The notes under the pieces were generated by a model. That model searched no databases. It saw only the letters and a program-made list of their open reading frames with translations, and had not been told where the DNA came from. Position numbers and translations under genes: made by a program. Shown in pieces: positions 16,719-25,821 of a stretch of DNA of 64,000 nt. Each line of letters begins with the position of its first letter. The first letter of the stretch is position 1. Source of the DNA: Maricurvus nonylphenolicus (GTDB lineage: Bacteria; Pseudomonadota; Gammaproteobacteria; Pseudomonadales; Cellvibrionaceae); assembly GCF_042854845.1 (NCBI RefSeq), contig NZ_AP031498.1, forward strand, positions 1,860,001 to 1,924,000. Reading direction: 5' to 3'.

Positions 16719-18146
16719 ATGACTTTAAAACTGAATAACGATGCCATTGTTCCTGTCGTACTGTGTGGCGGTAGTGGTACCCGTATGTGGCCAATGTCAC
16801 GAACCCAGTACCCCAAGCAGTTTCTCAATTTGACTGGCGATGCATCATTGCTACAAAAAACGCTACAGCGCCTGGAGTTTCTTAGCCAACCAGGCATTCT
16901 GGTGTGCAATCAGGATCACCGCTTTCTGGTCGCAGAACAAATGCGCACCCAGGGTTATTCTGCAAAACGAATTTTGCTGGAACCTTGTGGCAAGAACACC
17001 GCTCCCGCAATTGCCCTGGCAGCACTTAACGCTATGGCACAAGGAGATGACCCACTACTGTTTGTGGTAGCGGCAGACCATGTTATTCAGGATCAGGCTG
17101 CGTTTGTAAGCTCCGCCATGCAAGCGGCCGCCATGGCCACCAAAGGTGTATTGGTGACCTTTGGTATTAAGCCAACCTGTGCGGAAACCGGTTACGGTTA
17201 TATCGAACCGGGCGCATCGCTGGATGAGCACAGTTATGTCATTGAGCGTTTTATTGAGAAACCAGATCAGCAAACCGCTGATGAGCTGTTCAACAGCGAA
17301 AACTATCTGTGGAATAGCGGCATGTTTATGTTCCGGGCTTCAGCGTTCTTGCACGAACTGGAGTTATACCAGCCAGAGATTTACAACTGTTGTCTGGAAG
17401 TCAGCAAAGCGCAAAAAAATCAGGAAGATTTTGTCTATCTTGATGAAGCTCTGTTTAGCGAGTGCCCATCTCTGCCAGTTGATATTGCCGTCATGGAAAG
17501 CACTTGCCGCGCTGCGGTGGTGCCGGTGGATTGTGGCTGGACCGATCTGGGTTCCTGGAACAGTCTTTGGGAAATCTCCGAAAAAGATGGCAATCACAAT
17601 GCCATTCTTGGTGATGCCATGGCGCTGGAGAGTCACAACAACCTGATTAAAGCCAATAACCGCTTGGTATCCCTGGTTGGCGTAGAGGATCTGGTGGTGG
17701 TAGAAACCAGCGATGCGGTACTGGTGGCCCATAAAGATCATATGCAATCAGTAAAACTGGTTACGGAGCAGTTGAAATCACAGCAGCGCTCGGAGCACGC
17801 ACTGCACCGTCAGGTGCACCGCCCCTGGGGTAAGTTTGACTCCATTGATAGTGGGGAGCGTTTTCAGGTTAAGCACATCACCGTGCGCCCGGGCGAGAGG
17901 CTTTCATTGCAAATGCATCACCACCGCGCTGAGCATTGGATTGTGGTGTCTGGTACCGCCAATGTAACCCGTGGCAATGTTTCGCAACTGGTGAGTGAAA
18001 ACGAATCGGTTTATATCCCTATCGGTGAAACCCACTGTTTGGAGAATCCGGGCAAGGTGCCCTTGGAACTGATTGAGGTGCAATCTGGAGCCTATCTGGG
18101 GGAAGACGATATTGTCCGCTTCGAGGACCAGTACAACCGCGCATAA
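16719..18146 (+). CDS. algA: Mannose-1-phosphate guanylyltransferase/mannose-6-phosphate isomerase
   Basis: 475 residues from the ATG at 16719 (GAGGAAA upstream); a longer frame from 16632 has no ribosome site and would span the palindrome. The N-terminal pyrophosphorylase domain has CGGSGTRMWPMSR and the FIEKP motif. The C-terminal type II isomerase domain has RPWGKFDSIDSGERFQVK and the metal-site histidines QMHHHRAEHW. It supplies GDP-mannose to AlgD by two steps. In Pseudomonas algA ends the alginate operon; here it pairs with algD. A general ManC/CpsB role cannot be excluded. Confidence 0.92.
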   Translation: MTLKLNNDAIVPVVLCGGSGTRMWPMSRTQYPKQFLNLTGDASLLQKTLQRLEFLSQPGILVCNQDHRFLVAEQMRTQGYSAKRILLEPCGKNTAPAIALAALNAMAQGDDPLLFVVAADHVIQDQAAFVSSAMQAAAMATKGVLVTFGIKPTCAETGYGYIEPGASLDEHSYVIERFIEKPDQQTADELFNSENYLWNSGMFMFRASAFLHELELYQPEIYNCCLEVSKAQKNQEDFVYLDEALFSECPSLPVDIAVMESTCRAAVVPVDCGWTDLGSWNSLWEISEKDGNHNAILGDAMALESHNNLIKANNRLVSLVGVEDLVVVETSDAVLVAHKDHMQSVKLVTEQLKSQQRSEHALHRQVHRPWGKFDSIDSGERFQVKHITVRPGERLSLQMHHHRAEHWIVVSGTANVTRGNVSQLVSENESVYIPIGETHCLENPGKVPLELIEVQSGAYLGEDDIVRFEDQYNRA

Positions 18147-18214
18147 CCTTATTTGCCATGCTTACCCCGATGGTGTGGCGAATTCATTCAGACTCGGGGA
18201 CATGATCCACCCTG

Positions 18215-18260
18215 GCCCAACAGTACTTACTCGCCCAAAGTGCTGTTGGGCATCTTTTTA
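18215..18260 (+). terminator. Intrinsic terminator after algA
   Basis: A 12-bp stem (18215-18226 with 18240-18251, one G-T pair) and a 13-base loop, followed by ATCTTTTTA. Confidence 0.75.
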
Positions 18261-18384
18261 TGGGGCTTTTCCCCTGTCACAGAGCTGTTTGAACGCCCCA
18301 GAACGGCGTATAATCCCCGCCTTTGCGGCTACAGCAGAGATCTGTAGTCCCCTCGACAACCCTGGATTCTGAGATAGCTATCCT

Positions 18385-19872
18385 ATGACCGTTCGCACCC
18401 GTATTGCGCCGTCACCGACCGGTGATCCCCACGTAGGTACTGCCTACATTGCCCTGTTTAACCTGTGTTTTGCCCGTCAGCACGGCGGCCAGTTTATCCT
18501 GCGTATTGAGGATACCGATCAGGCTCGTTCCACCCCGGAATCCGAACAGGCCATTCTCGACAGCCTGCGCTGGTTAGGCCTGGATTGGGATGAAGGTCCG
18601 GACAAGGGCGGTGACTTTGGCTCATACCGCCAAAGCGAGCGTGCCGATATCTACGCGAAATACTGCCAGGAGCTGGTGGACAAAGGCCATGCCTTCCACT
18701 GCTACCGCACCCCGGAAGAACTGGATGAACTGCGTGAAGCACGTCGCGCCGCTGGTGGTTTTACCGCCCTGAAGCCCAGCGAGCTGAAGCTGTCTGATGA
18801 GGAAGTGACCAAACGCAAAGAAGCGGGTATGCCTTATGTGGTGCGTATGAATGTACCGGAAGGCGAGGGCCCATGCCCGGTAGACGATATGCTGCGTGGC
18901 ACTATCGAGCTGGATTGGGGCCAAGTGGATGCTCAAATTCTGCTCAAGTCTGACGGTATGCCTACCTATCACCTGGCCAACGTTGTCGATGACCACCTGA
19001 TGGGCATTACCCACGTACTGCGTGGTGAAGAGTGGATTAACTCCGCGCCCAAGCACAAGCTGCTGTACGAATACTTCGGTTGGGATATGCCGCAACTGTG
19101 CCACCTACCACTGCTGCGTAACCCGGATAAGTCCAAACTGAGTAAGCGCAAGAACCCAACTTCAATTCTGTACTACCAGCGTATGGGCTTCCTGCCTGAG
19201 GCGGTAGTGAACTACCTGGGCCGTATGGGCTGGTCCATGCCGGATGAAAGCGAGAAGTTCAGCCTGCAACAGATGATCGATAACTTCGATGTGCAGCGTG
19301 TATCTCTGGGCGGCCCTATCTTTGATGTGGAAAAACTGTCCTGGTTGAACGGCCTGTGGATTCGTGAAGACCTGAATGTTGATCAGTTGGCTGACCGTCT
19401 GCAAGACTGGGCGCTGAACCGTGACAACCTGTTAAAGGTACTGCCGTTGGCACAAACGCGTATGAATACCCTCAGCGACTTTGCGCCGCTGTCGGCTTTC
19501 CTGGCGGCCGGTCAATTACCTCTGACTGAAGACAGCTTTGCCGAGATTAAACTGGACGAAGAGCAGCTCAAACAAACCCTGCAGTTTGCCCTGTGGCGCT
19601 TGGAAGCGCTGCGTACCTGGGAGCGCGATGAGATTTTCAACACACTGAAAGAACTGGCAGGGCAATTGGATATTAAGATGAAGGACTTCCTGGCACCACT
19701 GTTTATTGCGATTGCTGGTACTACTGCATCCTTCTCGGTATTTGATTCCATGGTGTTGTTGGGCCCAGATATGAGCCGTGCGCGTTTGCGTCATGCCTTG
19801 AATGTGAAAGTGGGTGAGCTGGGTAAAAAGCAGCTGAAGAAGCTGGAAAAAGCTTACGCTTCTTTAGGTTAA
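18385..19872 (+). CDS. gltX: Glutamyl-tRNA synthetase
   Basis: 495 residues, class I aminoacyl-tRNA synthetase. The HIGH-type motif is APSPTGDPHVGTAY near residue 8 and the KMSKS-type motif is DKSKLSKRK near 251. It charges tRNA-Glu with glutamate. GluQ-RS is ruled out by the full length and the anticodon-binding C-terminal half. The gene converges with the hybrid kinase and their stops overlap by four bases (19869-19872). GC-rich, highly biased codons fit a highly expressed core gene. Confidence 0.95.
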   Translation: MTVRTRIAPSPTGDPHVGTAYIALFNLCFARQHGGQFILRIEDTDQARSTPESEQAILDSLRWLGLDWDEGPDKGGDFGSYRQSERADIYAKYCQELVDKGHAFHCYRTPEELDELREARRAAGGFTALKPSELKLSDEEVTKRKEAGMPYVVRMNVPEGEGPCPVDDMLRGTIELDWGQVDAQILLKSDGMPTYHLANVVDDHLMGITHVLRGEEWINSAPKHKLLYEYFGWDMPQLCHLPLLRNPDKSKLSKRKNPTSILYYQRMGFLPEAVVNYLGRMGWSMPDESEKFSLQQMIDNFDVQRVSLGGPIFDVEKLSWLNGLWIREDLNVDQLADRLQDWALNRDNLLKVLPLAQTRMNTLSDFAPLSAFLAAGQLPLTEDSFAEIKLDEEQLKQTLQFALWRLEALRTWERDEIFNTLKELAGQLDIKMKDFLAPLFIAIAGTTASFSVFDSMVLLGPDMSRARLRHALNVKVGELGKKQLKKLEKAYASLG

Positions 19873-21176
19873 ACCGCATCATCCCGGGGCGAGCTTGTAA
19901 AACGCTCAAGCTCGCCCACCAGCTGATGGTGACAAGAGGTTACCGCGTTAGACAAATTAACCAATAACCGCTTGTCCTCATCTCTTGCGGCTTCTTCTAG
20001 TTGTTCTGCCAAATCCTGCAATGCCATCGCACTCAAATTTCCGGCGACACCTTTAATGGCATGGGCTGTATTGAGTGTTTCTTCGAAATTATTGCTGGCA
20101 ATAAAGGCCTTTAACTCGTCTAACCGGGCTGGCATGTCCTGAATATATAAAGACGCTAACTTGGCGACTCGCTCAGGTTTATTGTTAACACGACGTAACA
20201 CAGAATGCTGATCCCATACCGGCTTTTTGGGTTGTTTTAGCTTGCGGCTTGTTTCTACGGGCGTTGTGAAGGGGTCTGTTTTTTTGGGCACAGGATTAGG
20301 TGAAACCGGTGTTAACCATTTGGCGAGAACCTCTTCCAGCAAGGCCGTGTCTATTGGTTTACTGATGTAGTCATCCATGCCTGCGTCCAGGCAGTGTTCT
20401 TTGTCTCCGGCCATGGCATTTGCAGTCATGGCGATAATCGTTATGTTGCGATTGTGATCACCTGCTTTGCCCGCCCTGATATTTTTTGTCGCTTCGTAGC
20501 CATCCATTTCCGGCATTTGGCAGTCCATTAATACCAGAGAGTAGACATCACTACCTTCAGCGTGCTTCAGAGCGTGTAGCGCTTCTATGCCGTTACCGGC
20601 AATATCCGCATCCAGATTGATATCGTGGAGGATTTCCTTGGCTACCTGCTGGTTGACTTGATTGTCTTCCACCAAAAGTATTCGTTGGGATTCAGGCCAG
20701 TCTAGCGTCGTTGGTTGTTTGGTGGCATCGAGGCTGCGAACAAAGTGTCGGGTAACCAGGGGTTTGGCCTGATCCAGCGTTGAGCCCCCATGGGCGACCA
20801 CAGCTAGAGCATCATGTAAGTCTGAAGGTGTGGCGGGTTTAGGGAAATAGCCATCAAAACCCAGATCGGAAAAGTACTGTGCATCTCCTCGTGTATTAAA
20901 GGAGGTCATCATAATTAGCTTTATATTGCGAAAGCGGGGGTTAGCTTTCAGTTCCTGGCCCAGCTCTGCGCCATCCATATCGGGCATACTGTAATCCAGT
21001 AGACCTATATCAAAGGGAGCCCAGTTTGCATCTATCTCGTCCTGGCAGTCGTTGCTGCGCCGCTGACAAATAGCCAGTGCTTCTGAGGCAGATTTAGCTT
21101 GAGTGACATCGCATCCCCACTGCTCAAGTTGAGTGCTGATAACTTCCAAATTGGTATCGTTATCATCAACCAGCAA
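19869..21176 (-). CDS. C-terminal half of frame-shifted hybrid kinase: two receivers and HPt
   Basis: About 435 residues from a TTG, but really the continuation of the upstream kinase. In this frame the sequence reads back through KLLLVDDNDTNLE to the C-run at 21212-21221. Receiver 1 has DDN, phospho-Asp in LLDYSMPDMDG and KP in FPKPAT. Receiver 2 has VEDNQVNQQVA, LMDCQMPEMDG and SKPID. The HPt domain has the His in AHAIKGVAGNLSA. Together with the kinase this makes a four-step phosphorelay in one chain. As a separate protein it has no credible start or ribosome site. An 11-bp hairpin (19887-19917) lies in its last codons. Confidence 0.8.
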   Translation of the reverse strand: MLVDDNDTNLEVISTQLEQWGCDVTQAKSASEALAICQRRSNDCQDEIDANWAPFDIGLLDYSMPDMDGAELGQELKANPRFRNIKLIMMTSFNTRGDAQYFSDLGFDGYFPKPATPSDLHDALAVVAHGGSTLDQAKPLVTRHFVRSLDATKQPTTLDWPESQRILLVEDNQVNQQVAKEILHDINLDADIAGNGIEALHALKHAEGSDVYSLVLMDCQMPEMDGYEATKNIRAGKAGDHNRNITIIAMTANAMAGDKEHCLDAGMDDYISKPIDTALLEEVLAKWLTPVSPNPVPKKTDPFTTPVETSRKLKQPKKPVWDQHSVLRRVNNKPERVAKLASLYIQDMPARLDELKAFIASNNFEETLNTAHAIKGVAGNLSAMALQDLAEQLEEAARDEDKRLLVNLSNAVTSCHHQLVGELERFTSSPRDDAV

Positions 21177-24100
21177 CAGTTTAAGATTTGATATGTTGGT
21201 TGGTGGTTTTCGGGGGGGGGGATTTGTTGGCTCTTTTCGAGATCAATGGTAAAGGTAAAGCTGCTACCTTGATCAGGGGCACTGGACACATGTATATCAC
21301 CATTCATCAAATTGCAGAGTTTTTTGACGATGGAAAGACCCAGGCCGGTGCCGCCATATTTCCTGGTAGTTGATGCATCGACTTGGGTGAAGGTATTAAA
21401 CAGTCTGTGTTGTTTGTCGGCTGGAATACCTATGCCCGTATCGGTGACTTTGCAGGTTAGATGTAGTTTTTCGTTGTCCAGTGCTTTCAGATTGGCGGTG
21501 ATAACAATTTCACCTTCGTGAGTGAACTTCAAGGCGTTACTAATCAGGTTAGTGAGTATCTGGCGTACCCTACCAGGGTCGCCTTTCACCATGGTTTGCT
21601 TGACTTCAATAATATTAAGAATAATCTCTATGCCTTTTTCCTGGGCGCGCAGTGCCATGCTCTCGATAAGTTCTTCCATCAGGCTTTGGAGATTGAAATC
21701 AATAATTTCAAGTTCCAGCTTACCAGCATCAACTTTAGAGAAATCGAGAATATCATTAATGATGTTAAGCAGTGATTGTGCGCTTGTATAAGCGATTTTT
21801 GCTTTTCTGTGTTGCTCATGATTCATATCTGATTTTATCAGTAGCCCCAGCATGCCGAGTACACCATTAATGGGAGTGCGAATTTCGTGGCTCATAGTGG
21901 CCAGGAAGTCTGATTTATACTGACTTGATTTCTCAAGATCATAGGCTTTTTGTTCTAGCTCTTTTTGTGTTTGAATTAAATCCTGATTGGTTAGTTGAAT
22001 TTCACGTTTTTGCTGGGTCAGCAGTTCTTTTTGTTCCTCTAACATCGCGTTGGACGCATTCATACTTTCGGTCGAATCTTTCAAATTCAACGTCATCTGA
22101 TTGAAGGCGTCGGCCAATTTACCAATTTCATCATTGCTCTCGATTTCAATGCTCTGGGAGAAATCTCCGTCGGCAACCCGCTGTGTACCTTCATTCAGTT
22201 TAAGTAAGGAGTTTAGAATGGTTTTCAGCAGGTAAAACCCGGCTATAACAACAGCCAAAATGGTGGTGATGGCTCCGATAACTGTTTGGTACAGTGTTAC
22301 TTGTGCGGCAGCTTCTGCTTCACGGGAACGTATATTGATCAGCTGATGCTCAACTTCGATAAACGCTTTAATCTGTGACTGAATAGTTTCAATAAGGTTT
22401 TTCCCGCGTTCAGTCTCAATCAAGCGTGTCACGTCTGCCATGGTGGCACCGGATAGATCCAGTTGTCGGCGAAGGAGGATTTCAGGTTCTCCAGCCTCAT
22501 TCTTCCATTGTTGTGCTTTTTTTCTTAGCTTTTCTATCTTATCGAGCATGACTTCAGTGTCGTAACCCTGTTTTATGAGCTGTCTTAACTGCTCGAAGTG
22601 CATTGCTATATCTGCTTTGCCTATCACATATGGCTGTAGAAACTCGGGTTTACCTGACAGCAAAAATCCACGCTTACCAGTCTCCATGTCGACGATGTCT
22701 TTCTCCAATTCGGCAATAAGACGTTGGGCGCTCTGGTTTTGTGCGTTACTAAAGGTTTGGTTAAGGCTGGATTGAAAGTAGCGAATCTTGTCGAGAATAC
22801 TTTTACCCAGGCCAGATGAGAGGGTGTTAATAATATCCTGGAAAGAAGACTTACCTTCGTTTACCTCCTTTCTTAGTGCTATTTCAGGTTCAGCAGATTC
22901 GGTTAACCAGGTGTTGACCAGTGCTTCCAGGTTGTCTAATTGTTGTAGGCTTTCTTCAACGTTAAACGCCTGCTTGGCAATATTTTGCAGTTCAGCGATG
23001 CCTAGCCGGAGATTCTTTTCTCCTTCGTTGTAAGGTTCAAGGAAGGTCTCATCTCCAGTGATGATGAAACCCCGTTCGCCAGTCTCTTGGTCGACCAGGT
23101 ATTTGGAGATATTGATCGCCGTGTGAGAACCTTTAACGTTTCTGGCCTTAATGAAATCTCTGTTAATTTCATCGATTAATTGCCTGGCCTCATCCAAGAG
23201 TTTTTTACCTTTACCTTCCTGTAAAACCTGCTGGATTTGTGCGAGAGAAGAATCCCGGCTCTTCTTGGTCTGAGATACTTTGCTCAAGTTTAAGGTGATA
23301 AAGTCTCTTTGCCATGTGGCAATGCGTGTAATTAATTGGTCGATAAGGGGTTGGGTTTCCGGTCCATAGGACGCCGCTATGTCAATAACTAACTTGTGGG
23401 TGGTATGTTGCTCATTAATCAACTTCTCAAGTTGACTGGATTGGCCAGTGCTAAGGAACTGGCTGTAGTGGACTTGTTGTTGTCTGATGCTAAGATTCAG
23501 GGTGTCGATTTTTTGTGTTAAAACTATCCGTCTGGTGCTTGGGATATTGTCTTTAAGTACGTCAAGCTGGGCTTTGATTTCTTGAATATGGCGGTCAGAT
23601 TCTTCCGGTGCAATAAGTTTTTGAATTTGTTCAAGGGGGGAAAGTCCGGTCTCGTTAATGGCTCTACGGTCTTCAATCTCTTTCTGGGCAGCGTCTTTCT
23701 CCCAGTCGTTCATAAGTGTTTCTATACGCTCAACTTCAGTAAGTGTCTGTAGCGGGTCGTACGAATCATTTGCCATTGCCTTAAGGGATTGCAATTTTTT
23801 CTTAAATTCAACCTGGCCAATATGAAAGGGCTCGAGAAACGGCTCTTGGCCTGTAATCAGGAAACCACGTTGGCCGGTCTCCTGGTCTACCATGGATTTG
23901 GCCAGGGAAATCACCAGGGTTTGAGCCTGCTCATTATCGGCTTTTTTATAGATGTTCAATAACCTGTCGAAGTTTCTGCGCATCTCATCGAGGATGAACT
24001 TGCCTTTTCCCTGGGCGAATATCGCTTCAATATTTTCTATGCTGCTCGCGTCAGAGCCTCCCAGATAGGTTTGTCGGCGCATCTCAATCTCTGGTGTAGC

Positions 24101-24892
24101 CACTTCGTCGAGCCATTGCTCGGACAGATTTTCCAGCGTTTCAAGGGTAGCGTTGACGGTTGTTTTACTGGGGGAGTTTAAGATGATGGATTTCAGTAGG
24201 CCTATATGACGGTTAAACTGATCTTTGCCAAGGTGGTAGGGGGCAAGGAAGTCTTCATCCCCGGTGATCAAAAAGCCTCGCTCCCCGGTTTCCTGTTCTA
24301 CAACGTCCTTCATCACCGAGGCCAGAATCATTGAGGCTTCCTGGTTGTTGGCAGCAATAAATTTTTTGTCCAGTTCTGTGGCTGTCTGACGAATGGCGTC
24401 CAGAATATTTTTACCGGTCTTATTCTCCAGCAAGGTTTCAATGTGATCGATACTGATGCTTGAGGTTGTTACCTTGCGACGCTGGTTAATTTCAGGGGTG
24501 GCAGCGGCTTGCAGCCAGACTTCTGCGTTATTATTGATCTCGATAAGCTTTTCAACTTGGGGCGGGTTGTCACTCACCAGAGTTTTGGTTTTTTCGATTT
24601 CGCGTTGCCACTCTTGCCTTGCTTTATTAAAAGGGACAAGAAAACTCTCCTTGCCGGTAATTAAAAAACCTTTCTCGCCAGTTTCCATTTCGAGAAGCAG
24701 TTTTTCCAGTAAGTGCCCTTGAGCAATAACTTGATGTGTATGTTCGACCCATTTGTTGGTTTCAATCAGTGACTTAGCATTGAGGTAAACCGTGATGGCC
24801 AACAAGCTGGTAAGGGCAACGGGGATAGCGAAGCCAGCAATTATCTTTTGAGTAATCGTAAATTGCTTTAAGAGCTGAGCAGGGGTTTTCAT
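21032..24892 (-). CDS. Membrane hybrid histidine kinase with six tandem CHASE3-type units (frame-shifted at its C-terminus)
   Basis: From ATG 24892 the frame gives about 1286 residues, the last 60 or so being out-of-frame after the C-run. A first membrane helix (about 20-40) precedes five clear CHASE3 units with METGEKGFLITG-like cores near residues 73, 204, 341, 606 and 740. A degenerate one (SQFLSTGQSSQ) lies near 481. The spacing is about 130 residues each. A second membrane helix lies near 880, followed by HAMP (about 895-945), coiled coil, HisKA (ATMSHEIRTPING near 1000) and HATPase (NLISNALKF; DTGIGIP; GGTGLGLSIV). The signal sensed is unknown. Eleven instead of ten C at 21212-21221 would join it to the receivers. 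Confidence 0.85.
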   Translation of the reverse strand: MKTPAQLLKQFTITQKIIAGFAIPVALTSLLAITVYLNAKSLIETNKWVEHTHQVIAQGHLLEKLLLEMETGEKGFLITGKESFLVPFNKARQEWQREIEKTKTLVSDNPPQVEKLIEINNNAEVWLQAAATPEINQRRKVTTSSISIDHIETLLENKTGKNILDAIRQTATELDKKFIAANNQEASMILASVMKDVVEQETGERGFLITGDEDFLAPYHLGKDQFNRHIGLLKSIILNSPSKTTVNATLETLENLSEQWLDEVATPEIEMRRQTYLGGSDASSIENIEAIFAQGKGKFILDEMRRNFDRLLNIYKKADNEQAQTLVISLAKSMVDQETGQRGFLITGQEPFLEPFHIGQVEFKKKLQSLKAMANDSYDPLQTLTEVERIETLMNDWEKDAAQKEIEDRRAINETGLSPLEQIQKLIAPEESDRHIQEIKAQLDVLKDNIPSTRRIVLTQKIDTLNLSIRQQQVHYSQFLSTGQSSQLEKLINEQHTTHKLVIDIAASYGPETQPLIDQLITRIATWQRDFITLNLSKVSQTKKSRDSSLAQIQQVLQEGKGKKLLDEARQLIDEINRDFIKARNVKGSHTAINISKYLVDQETGERGFIITGDETFLEPYNEGEKNLRLGIAELQNIAKQAFNVEESLQQLDNLEALVNTWLTESAEPEIALRKEVNEGKSSFQDIINTLSSGLGKSILDKIRYFQSSLNQTFSNAQNQSAQRLIAELEKDIVDMETGKRGFLLSGKPEFLQPYVIGKADIAMHFEQLRQLIKQGYDTEVMLDKIEKLRKKAQQWKNEAGEPEILLRRQLDLSGATMADVTRLIETERGKNLIETIQSQIKAFIEVEHQLINIRSREAEAAAQVTLYQTVIGAITTILAVVIAGFYLLKTILNSLLKLNEGTQRVADGDFSQSIEIESNDEIGKLADAFNQMTLNLKDSTESMNASNAMLEEQKELLTQQKREIQLTNQDLIQTQKELEQKAYDLEKSSQYKSDFLATMSHEIRTPINGVLGMLGLLIKSDMNHEQHRKAKIAYTSAQSLLNIINDILDFSKVDAGKLELEIIDFNLQSLMEELIESMALRAQEKGIEIILNIIEVKQTMVKGDPGRVRQILTNLISNALKFTHEGEIVITANLKALDNEKLHLTCKVTDTGIGIPADKQHRLFNTFTQVDASTTRKYGGTGLGLSIVKKLCNLMNGDIHVSSAPDQGSSFTFTIDLEKSQQIPPPENHQPTYQILNCCWLMITIPIWKLSALNLSSGDAMSLKLNLPQKHWLFVSGAATTARTR
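21212..21221. repeat. Homopolymer run of ten (G on plus, C on coding strand) breaking the kinase frame
   Basis: Coding-strand C10 inside the kinase-receiver linker. One extra C restores a single frame running from the HATPase domain through IPPPRKPPTNISNLKLLLVDD into receiver 1. The cause is either a read-length error in the assembly or slipped-strand phase variation. Confidence 0.85.
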
Positions 24893-25080
24893 AATAGTGA
24901 TGCTTACAATAGCAATTAAACGCAAATAGACTCGAAATCAGTTGAGAAAACCCTATAAAAAGCATGGTTTATTGTGCAGATGAATAAACCCGCTTCTGAT
25001 ACTTAGTAATGATAGCGGGTGTTGCGCAGTACTGCTCTTATTGTGTCGGTTTATATAGACGAAGCTTTATAGAAAAGGAT

Positions 25081-25656
25081 CTATATATAGTGCTGGATGA
25101 TTTCGCACAGCTCTTCAATAAATCTTTTATCCAGCGGGGCATGACCACTCATCATGCGATACCAAATGGCGCCAAAAATAAGGTCCAGTAGGGTATCGAG
25201 TTGAGCCTCTGATTTCTGGTCAGTATCGGCAACTGCGGGATTTGATTGGATAATTATTGCAAGCTGAGTTCGCCTTGGCTGAGAAAAGTTTTGCCATACC
25301 TGTTCAGCAAACTCTCGGTCTGCCTGGGCCCTGGCCATTAGGGCGGTAAACAGTGGGCCGCGTTCGTTGGCTCCTTCAAAGGTTTTGCTGAAAAACGCAC
25401 GAATGTCTGCTTGGTAATCTCCTGTGGGCTTGGGAAACTCCGGCAGGTTTACCAACTCTATCGCCACTTCCAACGCAATTTCGTCACGATCCTTATACCA
25501 GCGATAGATAGTCGTGCGACTAATGCCCGCTCGCTTGGCCACCGCATCAATGGATATCTGATTAAAACCGTCCTCCAGCATAGCGGCCAGGAAGGCCTGA
25601 TGGATGGCCTGGCGGACTTCTTCGCTGCGGGGGCGACCGCGGGTAGGGGGAGTCAT
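25081..25656 (-). CDS. TetR-family transcriptional repressor
   Basis: 191 residues from the ATG at 25656 (a TTG eight codons earlier is less likely). The N-terminal helix-turn-helix is typical: SIDAVAKRAGISRTTIYRWYKDRDEI (about 36-61), preceded by a GRPRSEEVR lead. The C-terminal ligand domain is unassigned. It faces away from the crotonase gene at 25822, and the 165-base gap contains two direct repeats of CACAGTGTTCA, so control of both genes is likely. Ligand is unknown; an acyl-CoA is plausible given the neighbours. Confidence 0.88.
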   Translation of the reverse strand: MTPPTRGRPRSEEVRQAIHQAFLAAMLEDGFNQISIDAVAKRAGISRTTIYRWYKDRDEIALEVAIELVNLPEFPKPTGDYQADIRAFFSKTFEGANERGPLFTALMARAQADREFAEQVWQNFSQPRRTQLAIIIQSNPAVADTDQKSEAQLDTLLDLIFGAIWYRMMSGHAPLDKRFIEELCEIIQHYI

Positions 25657-25736
25657 AGGCTTGGTGGGTATTCCGGTCAAAAAGTGGTGGGCAGTTTACC
25701 TAAGCTCGTTGGGAGTGTCCCGAACTATTTACAGTG

Positions 25737-25781
25737 CACAGTGTTCATTATAGTATCGATTAAAAGAGTACACAGTGTTCA
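25737..25781. promoter_or_regulatory. Tandem operator repeats in TetR/crotonase divergent region
   Basis: CACAGTGTTCA occurs at 25737-25747 and again at 25771-25781, 34 bases apart. The second copy lies in an imperfect dyad AGTACACAGTGTTCACT. Likely binding sites for the adjacent TetR protein. Confidence 0.55.
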
Positions 25782-25821
25782 CTAAATATTGGAAGATCTT
25801 GATAGAGAAGAGAGAGACCTT

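Noticed and set aside
19887..19917. 11-bp hairpin at the gltX/kinase junction as terminator
   Set aside because: Strong stem but no T-run on either side and it is inside the last codons of the kinase gene; not listed as terminator.
21188..21521. Small plus-strand frames within the kinase
   Set aside because: Antisense shadows with no domain or ribosome site.
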